Shown in pieces: positions 42,217 to 51,900 of a DNA stretch of 64,000 nucleotides; position 1 is the first letter of the stretch, and each line of letters starts with the position of its first letter. The DNA comes from Symbiodinium natans (Eukaryota > Sar > Dinophyceae > Suessiales > Symbiodiniaceae). The DNA is taken from the NCBI GenBank assembly GCA_905221605.1, contig CAJNDS010000591.1, positions 1 to 64,000 of the forward strand, read 5' to 3'. Below the pieces are notes generated by a model that worked only from the letters and a program-made list of their open reading frames with translations, searched no databases and was not told where the DNA came from. Made by a program: the position numbers and the translations under genes.

Positions 42217-44836
42217 GGTTGGGATGTCCCCCCTAATGCTAGCAGTCCTTAAGAGGGATAATGTACCCCCCCATTGTACCTATGAAGGACTGTTAGTATA
42301 GGGGGGTGGGGGACATCTCAAGGGACTCATTTGTTTGTAGGGTTTTCTTGGAGGTTCGGGGTACGTACAATACTTGTGAGCCCCCTAAGTGCTTTAAGTG
42401 GGTTATACGTAGACTCATTATTGCATTTCGGCAGGCTCCTTTCTGATTTCTGGGATTTACCGGGTGGAGTCGCAGCAGGGTTGTTGCGAGAGAGGGGGCC
42501 CCTTTTCTTTTCAATTTTTGCTTCTTTCTTTGGGGCTACACAATATCGTACAGGGTCTGAAATTCTTCTCATGGGGCTACACAATATCGTGCGGGGTCTT
42601 GAAATTTGGGGCAACTGTCAGAAACCGTAACATCATTGCTCAGAGTACTTTGGGCAGCAAGGCCTGCTTTGCAACAGCGGTGTCCGCTTGACGGAAGGCC
42701 CAAGCTTCTTGAGGCGAAGGGTCATCCCAAGCTAAAGTTTCCACACCATCGTATCTGGTCAGAATCACTCTGGGCCCGACATCCAATCCAACCGACCCCC
42801 GAACCCTAAACCCTAGACCCTAAACCCTGAACCCTGGTCAAGGATTCAAGTGCCAATGTCCCCGGCGCAGTCGGGAGACAAGCACGATGATGGCGGCTTG
42901 CTGTGGAGGCCTTTCAGGGTTCTAGTGGTTGTGTGGGTTTAGGGTTTAGGGTTGTAGTGGTTGTAGTGGTTGTGGTTGGGGGATGAGGGTTTAGGCGGTT
43001 TAGGGTCCGGAGCGGGATTTTGGGATTCTGTTCGCGCCCTTGAGCACAGATGTCGGCGATGCGTCTTTTTTTAGTTGTTTTGGGTTGATGGGCGAGTTGC
43101 AGTTTTAAATTCGCATCGATGCCGAGCATCTAAGCCTTGTGACGAATATGTCGTCATCCACTAGCTCATGAGCATAAATGTAGCCAACATCTATGCCAAC
43201 ATCTTTCACCGCATTTTTTCGTGACTGTTGTTCGACAGCTGGGCCGGCCGGACTTGCAGAATTCCTGAACGAAAGCCAAAGCTGCCGTGCCTCGTGGGGG
43301 TTTAGGGTTTAGGGTTTGGGGTTTAGGGTTTAGGGTTTGGGGTCTAGGGTTTAGGGTTTAGGGTTTGGGCTTTAGGGTTTCGGGTTTAGGGGTTTAGGGT
43401 TTAGGGAAGCCTTTGATGGGAGGAGCAGTGAACATGTCCTGGATGCCGCAGCTGATGCCGATCGGCCTTGTGTCTTCACGCCGCCACCCTCGAAGGCCTG
43501 TCCTTTCATCCCCAGTGGATCACCCTAAACCCTAAACCCTGAACCCTAAACCCTAAACCCCAAACCCTAAACCCTAAACTCTAAGCCCTAAGCCCTAATC
43601 CCTACGCCCTAAGCCCTAAGCCCTAAACCCTAAACCCTAAACCCACCCTGCGACATGCTGCGCGTTGCAGGACGCCATTGTGGCAGCTCTGCGCGGGCAA
43701 AATGTGGCCTTGCATGTGAGCAAGCTGGCGATTGTCCCTTGGTTCTTAGTAGGGAATGATGGAATGAGGGGCCCTTTCTAAGGGCCTCCATCCCCTCATT
43801 CCCTACTAAGAGCTAGCCAGTTGTTGTTCGTGTTCCATGAGCGTGGGGAGACTTGGTATTCACGCCAAATGCAAGAGTGCCTTGCAATCGCGCAGCTCCT
43901 TATAGTCCTCCATCCCACAACCAGGACCTCGAAACCAGAATCTTCCTTAAACTTTCACTTGGCTTGGAACTTGAGGAGCGAAAAGGTTTCCAAGCTCAGG
44001 ACAGTTTTAGGAGGTTCAAGGTTTAGGGGTGCTTGTCTTAAACCCTAAACCCTAAACCCTAAACCCTAAACCCTAAACCCTAAACCCTAAACCCTAAACC
44101 CTAAACCCTAAACCCTAAACCCTAAACAAAAAACCCTAAACCCTAAACCGCCATGATTCAGATGCGCTGAGCCTCCTCCTTGCCGCGCGATGGCGTTGCC
44201 CGGTACGCGGATTGGTGTGTGATGGCCCAGCCCCCAGATGGCTCAACACATTAGAACTGACTTAGGGTTTAGGGTTTAGGGTTTGGGGCTTGGGGCTTAG
44301 GGCTTTGGGCTTAGGGTTTAGGGTTTCGGTGTTGGGGGGTTTAGGGTTCTGTCGCAGGGGTCAGGATGAGGCCCCAGAAGCACCATGCTTTACGACGCGT
44401 CATGTCGAGCGAACGCGAGGTGCTGGTCTCCCTGGGCCTAGCCACCACGCAGGCACTCTTTGGTCCGGTGGCCCAGCACCGGACAGGGAGTTTGCTTGAG
44501 TGTTTAGGGTTTAGGGTTTAGGGTTTAGGGTACGCAAGCAAGACCCTTGTGCCATGAAGTGACGACAGAGCAGCGGCTTCTTGAAATGAATGGTCTGTTG
44601 GACACGGCCCTTTTATGTAGCCCTGCCCATGTTTTTTCGGCTCCGCCAAAACTTTCCTAAACCCTAAACCCTAAACCCTAGACCCTAAACCCTAAATCCT
44701 ACCCCCTAAACCCTAAACCCTAAACCCTAAACCCTAAACCCCAAAGGCGAAACCCCAAACCCTAAACCCTAATCAGGTGTCACAGCGGTGGTCGGGCGCC
44801 TGGGGTCGAGGGCTCAGACCTTCGACCGTGTCAAAG
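32776..44836 (+). CDS. Unidentified coiled-coil-rich gene, scattered small exons
   Basis: Exon-like islands bounded by AG acceptors and GC/GT/GA donors lie between telomere-repeat arrays on the plus strand: 32776-32850, 34836-34878, 35355-35399, 35932-36000, 37212-37272, 37740-37791, 38881-38931, 40093-40153, 40466-40516, 43258-43290, 43671-43715, 44378-44452 and 44777-44836. Many encode Ala/Glu/Leu/Arg-rich heptad-like helices (LREELDALRRELAALE, AAEQQRQHLEIQLSE). I do not recognise the protein, and the pieces may belong to more than one gene. Both this and SLY1 are on the plus strand, as in dinoflagellate unidirectional gene clusters. Exon phases were not all tested, so some islands may be wrong and others missed. 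Confidence 0.5.
33428..33510. repeat. CCCCAAG heptamer array
   Basis: About eleven perfect gccccaa units, a variant of the CCCTAAA repeat found elsewhere. Confidence 0.9.
33718..33821. mobile_element. MITE-like element, TTGGGATGTCCC family, copy 1
   Basis: The ends are inverted repeats: ttgggatgtccctccc on the left and ggggggacatcccaa on the right. The inner word aacagtccttaat is shared with copies at 42219, 50911 and 58797. The direct repeat agcagcactt flanks it (33710-33719 and 33825-33834), a possible target-site duplication. 104 bp, non-coding. Confidence 0.65.
33830..34330. other. GC-rich island, no assignable gene
   Basis: Open frames run on both strands, Pro/Ala/Ser-rich when read in plus. 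No domain and no confident splice-bounded exon. Confidence 0.35.
35355..35399 (+). CDS. Coiled-coil gene, exon
   Basis: ccccag|GATCTG to GCGGAA|gtg: DLRQRLAGGLAEAAE, 15 codons, GT donor, phase 0 at both ends. Confidence 0.5.
35932..36000 (+). CDS. Coiled-coil gene, exon
   Basis: Acceptor ag before GCGGCG, GC donor after CTGCGGGAG. Ala-rich helix ending EAAATQLRE. Confidence 0.5.
37353..37462. mobile_element. MITE-like element with GGTTCATGGGTA termini
   Basis: Left end ggttcatgggta, right end tacccatgaacc, a perfect 12-bp inverted repeat, with taagtgggg also matched inside. About 110 bp, non-coding. It sits just after a TTTAGGG array. Confidence 0.6.
37740..37791 (+). CDS. Coiled-coil gene, exon framed by opposite telomere arrays
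   Basis: Encodes IEAAEQQRQHLEIQLSE with a GC donor. A CCCTAAA array ends a few bases before it and a TTTAGGG array starts about 40 bp after it. Confidence 0.5.
39787..40036. repeat. Longest CCCTAAA array (about 35 units)
   Basis: Nearly perfect CCCTAAA heptamers, broken once near 39897-39906 by a cctacac variant. An exon-like island follows at 40093. Confidence 0.95.
41715..41790. repeat. 9-bp array, cccttataa
   Basis: About eight units of cccttataa or cccttatag. It resembles a drifted telomere-type repeat. Confidence 0.85.
42219..42321. mobile_element. MITE-like element, TTGGGATGTCCC family, copy 2
   Basis: ttgggatgtccccccta with gctagcagtcctta on the left; gaaggactgttagta and gggggacatctcaa on the right. 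Inverted ends of about 30 bp, 103 bp in all. Confidence 0.65.
43745..43810. mobile_element. Short palindromic element (cttagtagggaatga ends)
   Basis: cttagtagggaatga at the left is matched by tcattccctactaag at the right, with ggggcccttt against aagggcct inside. 66 bp hairpin, probably a tiny MITE. Confidence 0.6.
44378..44452 (+). CDS. Unidentified gene, exon
   Basis: ccccag|AAGCAC to ACGCAG|gcac: 25 codons including RVMSSEREVLVSLGLATT. Codon-like base use contrasts with the repeats around it. Confidence 0.5.
44777..44836 (+). CDS. Unidentified gene, exon
   Basis: aatcag|GTGTCA to GTCAAAG|gtct: VTAVVGRLGSRAQTFDRVK with a GT donor. A CCCTAAA array precedes it and a TTTAGGG array follows. 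Confidence 0.5.
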
Positions 44837-45487
44837 GTCTGAGGCTGTGGGCCCATCCACAGATGGGTTTAGGGTTTAGGGTTTGGGGTTTGGGGTTTAG
44901 GGCTTGGGGTTTAGGGTTTGGGGTTTGGGGTTTAGGGTTGTTGGTTTCGGATTTAGGGTTAGGAGTTTAGGGTTCAGGGTTTAAATCCGAACCCCTGAAA
45001 CAAGGTCTCCTCGGGATTTGTGTTTGATTGGTATTCATCGAAAGCCCAAATCCATATTTCAGAAGTAGTATTCGTGTTCTTATTCTTCTGGGGCATGTGC
45101 TTCAACACCATAGCTTCTTCACAGAATACAGCAACTTGGCTTCATGGCAATGATGAAGTGCTGGGGTTGCGGCTCGAGTTTTGATATGTTGCAGCGACGA
45201 GGGTTGGGGTGTATGGCTCCTCAAAAAAGAATACGAGGTTTATGCTTCGGGGTTTGCGGAAAGAAGGGCCTTTCTTACCCCGGCATGTCTGTCACCGGGG
45301 CCACTTGCCCTTGGGGAGAGCGGGTGCTTCGTGTGCAGCGTTAGCGGCTCGAGTTGCGGCCCTTTTGCGCGTGGCGCGGCCCCGGAGGCGCAGGCGTGGA
45401 TTCCCCAACAGCTACAATCTTCAAACTCATCAGCCCGACTTAAGACACCTTTATGGGCAACCCTAAAATGCCCTTAAGCATCCCCTA

Positions 45488-45570
<83 letters not shown>

Positions 45571-45897
45571 GTTTCAGAAACCTCCCAACAAACATACACA
45601 AAGATTATACTGCCTATATTGTCCTGAAAAGCAAGAACTTCGTTATCGTTTGTGGGGTTCTTACGCAAATGGTAGAAGTGTGTTATATTTAGAGGGTTTT
45701 AAGAGCCACAGATCGAGAATAGCAGTCACAAAAAGGAAAAGAAAAGCAAAGCAGCAATAGAAACCCTAAACCCCAAACCCTAAACCCTAAACCCCAAACC
45801 CCCAAACCCCCAAACCCTAAACCCTAAAACCTGAAAAAAAAAACAAAGGGGCCCTTAAAAGAAAAGCCCTTCCCCCCCCCCTGCACAACCCTCCAGG
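44837..45897. other. Region between the two plus-strand genes
   Basis: Contains TTTAGGG variants, the microsatellite, a CCCTAAA array (45762-45830) and a C-run, and about 500 bp (44990-45480) with no supported exon. The trans-splice acceptor of SLY1 should lie at its right end (ctccag at 45891-45896). Confidence 0.5.
45485..45571. repeat. CTA/TAC trinucleotide microsatellite
   Basis: About 28 perfect tac units. Poly-Thr and poly-Ser frames across it are artefacts. Confidence 0.95.
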
Positions 45898-45935
45898 ATG
45901 GCTCAAGGCATCCTCGAGTCCCAGAAGGCCGCCGT
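45898..45935 (+). CDS. SLY1: SLY1 exon 1 (start)
   Basis: ATG at 45898 directly follows ctccagg. It reads MAQGILESQKAA, and the last codon is split with exon 2. A GC donor follows. ATGGCTCAAG here also resembles the 3' end of the spliced leader. Confidence 0.65.
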
Positions 45936-48900
45936 GCTGCCCGGCAAAGCACCCCCTTGGGGGGTTTAGGGTTTAGGGTTCAGGGTTTAGGGTTTAGGGT
46001 GCTCCCCCCCCCCCCCCAATATCCCCTAGTTGGGTTTAGGGTTTGGGGTCTAGGGTTTAGTTTTAACATCCCCCTTTTGGGGAAGTTAGGGGTTCAAACA
46101 TGTTGAGGGGTCTATTTTCGGGTTCAACGAACTTAGGGTTTTGGTCTAAGGAAGTTCAGGGAACGACCCGGCGGGCACCTCCGCCACAATTCCTGATTTC
46201 AGCTGGAGTTCTGAGTTTCAAGCCCTGAGCTCACAAGCCCCAACATTCCCTAGGAAGCCGAAAGTTTTGCTTGGCAGCCCAGACATACCCTCTGCCCATT
46301 TTTGGGGTTCTAGGTTCCCTTATCAAGTAGCCAGCTCCCAAGATGGTACCTTATTATAAACATGGTTGCTGGGCTGCCAAGGTTGGCCACCCCCAACGTC
46401 TCCCAGAAAATTTCCGGGAAGCCCTAAAAGTTCCGAGGCTGCGCATGCTCAACCTGGGCGAGGCGGCCGATCAGACCTTTGCCACGGCCTCCACCTGGAA
46501 AGTCTTGGTGTACGACAAGTTCTGTCAGGCCCAAACATGTTTATTTTTGCTTAGATTCTAGATGACGGTACCTGGTGTTGGGCACCCCAAGAAGGGACCT
46601 TGACTTAAAGAAACATGAAGGGCTTTCAGGTTGCACGGCTTGGAGGGCCTTGAAGTGTGTGTCTGGACCCTGTGCTGAATCCTCTGTGCAGAGGGAGCTT
46701 GCGTTTGGAGGGTGCTCGGGGCGAAAATGGGTTTTCGCGGGTCTTGGGCGGAAGGCCGAGGGTTGAGGGCTCGATGGGTTTAAAGTTTGCAGCTGTGGGG
46801 TTTCGGCCGAGGGGGCTGCAAGACCTTGTGGTCGCACCGCAAGCCTCATAACCTTTGCAGAGTGGCGATTTCAGAGCCTAAACATACCCAGTGTAATCAT
46901 AATAAGAATAATAATAGTAGTAATGCTGGAGCCTATGTTCTGTTGCATGGCTGTCCAGGAGGTGGTGGCTCAACTGCTGAAGGTGGGCGGGTTGCGAAAC
47001 CACGGCGACACTCGGCTGCTTCAGAGGGGCTTAGGGGGTCTGAGTCACATCTCGCAATCGAAGCGAACGTTATCTCCATTGGCCTGCAAAACCCGGGTTC
47101 TTGTTCAGGAACTTAAAGACGGTTGCCAGATCCGAGCTATCTAGTAAACACACAAGCGCCATGATGATGGCAGCTTTACGTTCCTTACAAAGAGCCGTCC
47201 ACAGGGTAGCAGATGCATACCCAAAGCCCAAGGCTCAGACTGGGCCCCAGCTCGGCTCTGCCCAGGTGACCCTGCATTTGAACATCAACAGCGAGAGGTT
47301 ACCTGTGGCCGACGTGCCTGCTGCTCCTTTCTTGCATTGGAAAGCATGTTTAGGCATCCGGGTAATGGCTCCAACCCCAAACCGAAAGTGGTGAGCTGGC
47401 AAAGAGCGCATGCAGATGCCGAGGTGGCTTTAGGTGTGGGTGTGGGGGCTTCTTGCTTGGATATGTGCCGACATTTGCTTTTCACCCGCTTGCTGTTAAA
47501 GGGGTACCTACCCCAAAATACTATAACCGTGATAAAAAAAGAACCCCCAGAAAGGGCCCCCCGTTTTGCGGAACCCCCGCCCCCATATGTAAGTTACATG
47601 AGACTCTGTAGGTCTACTTCGTCGAACCGACAGAGCAGAACATCGCCAAGATCGTGGAGGACATCTTTTTCCCTTTATGACTTACGACCGCAAGAGCTGC
47701 GCAAATTATGTGGTCTGTCAAGGGACTAGGGCCCCCAAAACCCAAGGGTACCACCTTAGGTGTTCAAGGTACAACGTCTGAAGTCCGGGAGTTGTGCCGG
47801 AGGAGAGGGTTCAGGCCGAGTCTACTGGCAGCTGTTCCTCTGCAGGATCTCTCCAAGAACTTGTACGAAAGTTGCTATGCCGCGCCCTGAGGAGATAAAA
47901 GATCATGGGGGCTCCCGAAGCACCAACTTCCAAAAATACGGCTACTCCCTCGGCCGTGTTGGCTGCTTCGATGCTGTGTGGTTGACATCCCCGAGCAGTG
48001 GTTTAGGACTAAACCCTAAAAGCCCGACACGAACCCCTGGAACTGGGGTGACACCCTGTATCGTAAGCATGTTCGACAACCTCCGTGGAGAAACAGGTGA
48101 ACTTCGCAAGCGCCGTGCCAAGGACCGGGGAGGGTGTAGGCTTTGGGACGCCCAGTGTGCAGGGCTTTAAGGGCTTGAAGGGCTTTAAGGGGCTTGAGTT
48201 GATTTGAGGGCTTTACGGGCTTGAAGGCCTTGAAGGGCTTCAAGGGCTTGAGGGCCTTGCCTTGAAGGGCTTGAAGGGCTTGAAGGGCAGGGACTTTTGG
48301 GGGATTTACGGTTGAGAGCTTCGGCTGTGCGTGTGTTCTTTAGGCGCCCTATCCTGGAAGATGGTGTGCCTGCCGTGGTTGGATGATCAACCCACCACTT
48401 GGTTCACCCCAGCTTCCGGAGATTACTTGAGACACCTCCAGCGCCTTTCCTGTGGCAGGTGTAGGGTTTAGGGTTTAGGGTTTTAGGGTTTATGGTTTAG
48501 GGTTTAGGGTTTGTGAGAAGCTCGAGGCACGTGAGAGAGCCCTCGTTCAAAAAGGGTTTACGGCTCTGGCAACCATGATTCTACGCACTCCCTTGGCCCA
48601 GCGCCAAAGCCACGTTCATTCCCCGCGGAAGCTAGATCGTTCAATCTTTAACCCGAAACCGGAGAGACACCTGAGCCTTACGGCAACTTCCAAACCCCAA
48701 GCCCTTCGTCCTGTGTGATGTGCTGGTTCAACGGTTCAAGTTCAACCTTAAATCCTAAACATTCTCAACCTAAAACACGGCCTAAGTCCTGAACAAGCTG
48801 CGGTTACAGTAGACCCAGCAAAGCAGGCCCCTGCTAGAAGATCTGGCCAAGAACGCCCTGGAGACCGGCGGTGCGCAAAAGGTGCCCCCTGAACCCTGTG

Positions 48901-51900
48901 AAGGTGGTTCCGAGTCTGCGGGTTTAGGGTTTAGGGTTTAGGGTTTAGGGTTTAGGGTTTAGGGTTTAGGGTTTAGGGTAATTCCTTCTCCCCCATACCC
49001 CAAAAAGGTACACTAAAGGGGAAGCCCAGGTCGAACCATCCTTAAATCACGTTCCAACTTGCCGGAGTTTACTGTAGGGTTTCCAATGCAGAGCCTGAGG
49101 TTAGAAAAGAGGGTTGAGAGGGTGAAGGGGCTTGGGGTTTGGGGGTTTATCGGGTTGAGGGTTTGGGGGGGTTTGCTGGGAGGTTTTTGGGTAGCTTCAA
49201 GTAGGGATAGAGGTTCGTCTCTTCGAAAATCTCCTGCTAGTCTCATCACTACCACGAACCCTCCAAGCAGGAGGCTCCTTTGTGAACACGAAAACGAACA
49301 TGGATCGAGAACTTTCTGGTCTTCGTTGTAGGGAAGGAGGGCTTCGGGACTCCAAAAGAACCTTTTAGGAGGATACGAGGTGCCTAAGTCTGTACAATCC
49401 CTATTCGGATTCCAGAACTCATAAGCTTCCCACTTCTGTATTTTCACATGTTTAATTTGTTGCTTGTTAGCGTATCACCTGCAGGACTGGCATTTGTTCT
49501 TGTAAGCCCTGTTGGTCTTTGAGTAATCTATAGGAACTAGGGGTTGAGGGTTCTGCTGAGGGTTCCCCAGAATCAGAAATCCGCGCCATGGAGAGGTGTC
49601 TGGCATCTTCGATAGATACATTTCCTTCGTTTCCCTGTCGTCCACGCTCTTCTCCCTGAACCTTCCAGCCGCGCCTGGGCTGTGGGTGTGGAGTTCAAGG
49701 TCTCTGGGATTGAGGGCCTCGGGTCCTAAATCCCCTCAACCCGAAACCCTAGCTCAGGTGCCACTTTTGAGCTCAAGAAGCCAGGGAGGTTCAAACTCTA
49801 ACGCTAGCCCCAGTAGGGCAGAAGGGCTCAGAGACTTCAAGGTATCTTGCATTGGGCGGCCCTTTCGTTAGCACATCTTCGTGGTTCTCAGGTTGCAAGA
49901 GATTTCGGTTTCCTCCAGCCGGATCTGAGGCGTATAGCACCCTCCACAGCACGCAGCTGGCTGAGCAAGTGATGCGACAGAGACTTGGCGAGGGGTGTGT
50001 TGACCAAGGCACTCAAGGAGGGACCCTTCCAAGGAGGGGCCTTTTTGGGGGTTATTTAGGGTCTGCTTAGGTGTATGGGGACTATATACGGTACACAAAA
50101 GGTATATGTAGGGTTGTATAGGGGAATAAGATGAAGGTTGGCGGGTCTAAAGGGGCTTGCAGCCTAGACAGAGACCTTCAGAAAACTTGCCTGCCTTCTG
50201 CGAGTGTGAGCGACGAAGCCCTAAACCCGAAACCCTAAACCCTACACCCTAAGCCCCTCGCCCTAAACCCTCTCCCCCTACCTCAAGACTCTTTTGGGGT
50301 GTATTGGGCTCAGGTACATCGAGCGCATCGTCGACGGTCTTCTGTCTGTCGTGGCGACGATGCGAGCACTGCCCGTGGCTGGATGTGGAAGTTGTTCTGA
50401 CTTCCGAAAGCCCTAAGCCCTGAACAGCAACAACAATCATTAGAATAACAACAAAGACGATTGCATCCGCAATTAAGCCCTGCAAACCAAGGGTTTAGTG
50501 GTTCCAGGGGCCCGGGAACCTGTCTTGGCTTCTGAGGGGGTATGTAACCCAAGGTTCCCTGGTACTCCCCCACTACTCCCTAAAGCTCCCGAGGCTTCCC
50601 TAAGGTTCCTACCCCCCTTGAACACCCCGTCCCTTAAGAACTCTATAAGGGAAGGTTAGCAAGGTTCTGGGGCCGAGGGAGAATGCGCTGAGGGGCTTTC
50701 TTGTTGCTGGGAAGCAGAGGATGCCTTGCTTGGCATCGTGGGATGTTAACCTTGGATCATCAGTTATCTTTTGAAATCTTGAGATTCTTCATATGGCAAA
50801 CTATTACAGTTATCTTCTTAGGCTTGCATTCTACATCAGGTATGAATTCAGCATATTCTTTCTCCTTTTTGTTATTTAGAGAAATGTGTGGTGGATGGTG
50901 TTCACGTTATGGTATTTCCCCCCTTTAACTACCAGTCCTTATTAGGGATTCTCATCGGGGGTGTTAGTATAAGGGGGAACATCCCGCATTATGGCCGACG
51001 CTGTGACGTTGTCCCCCAGGTCATCCGCTGCCCGCCTGGCGAGGCTGCCCAGATGGTGGCAGAGCGGTTAGAGGAGACAGCTGCTCCTCGAGATCTGACA
51101 TTACCACTCTAGACCAGATGCTGGAAACCCTAAACCCTAAACCCTAAACCCTAAACCCGAAACCCGAAACCCTAAACCCTAAACCCTAAACCCTAAACCC
51201 TAAACCCTAAACCCTAAACCCTAAAACCCTAAAACCCTAAAACCCTAGACCCTAAACCCTCAACCCTAAACCCTAAACCCTTGTCAGTATGGTCACCCCA
51301 CATATTTAAGGCTTCTTTTTGACCAATTGCATCCCTGCAGTGTGGTTGCGAGGCTGCTAGGCAGGTGGCAAACCCTCAACCCCCCTTGAGGCCGCGTTTG
51401 GCCCCTATACACCCTGAGCACGAGCCCAGCCCCCCAAATCCTCGTCCCACTGTGCTCCGACCCAGTCCTTAAAAAGGGTGTTCATGGGTTTCATGGGGGG
51501 TAGGTACCTTGGAAACCTTAGCGAAGCTTCGGGAGCCTTAATTAGGGAGTAGTGGGGAGCATTAGGGAACTTGGGTTACATACCCCCATGAACCCCCTCC
51601 CTTAGGTGCCCTAGTATGCCCTAGAAAGCGCTTTTGAGGAGCGCATCCGCGAGCTGCTGTCCCGTGGGTGCTGTTGAGAAATTTTGTTGCTTGAACAGCT
51701 GTCCCTGCGGCTCGCCCTAAAAAGCACCAAATTGAGCATCGAAACCCCTAAACCCTAAAACCCTAAAACCCTGCACCCTAAAGCCCTCACCCCACAACCC
51801 AGAACCCTGAAAGTCTAAACTCGGAAGCCCTAAAACCCCCAAAGCCCCCTAAGGCCTCAAAGCCCCGAAACCCCAAACCCCCAAACCCCCCAGCCCTAAA

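Noticed and set aside
45453-45692. Poly-Thr and poly-Ser proteins
   Set aside because: They are translations of the TAC microsatellite.
49872-49891. A SLY1 exon reading HIFVVL
   Set aside because: It resembles the DMFVL segment, but splice phases with both neighbours fail.
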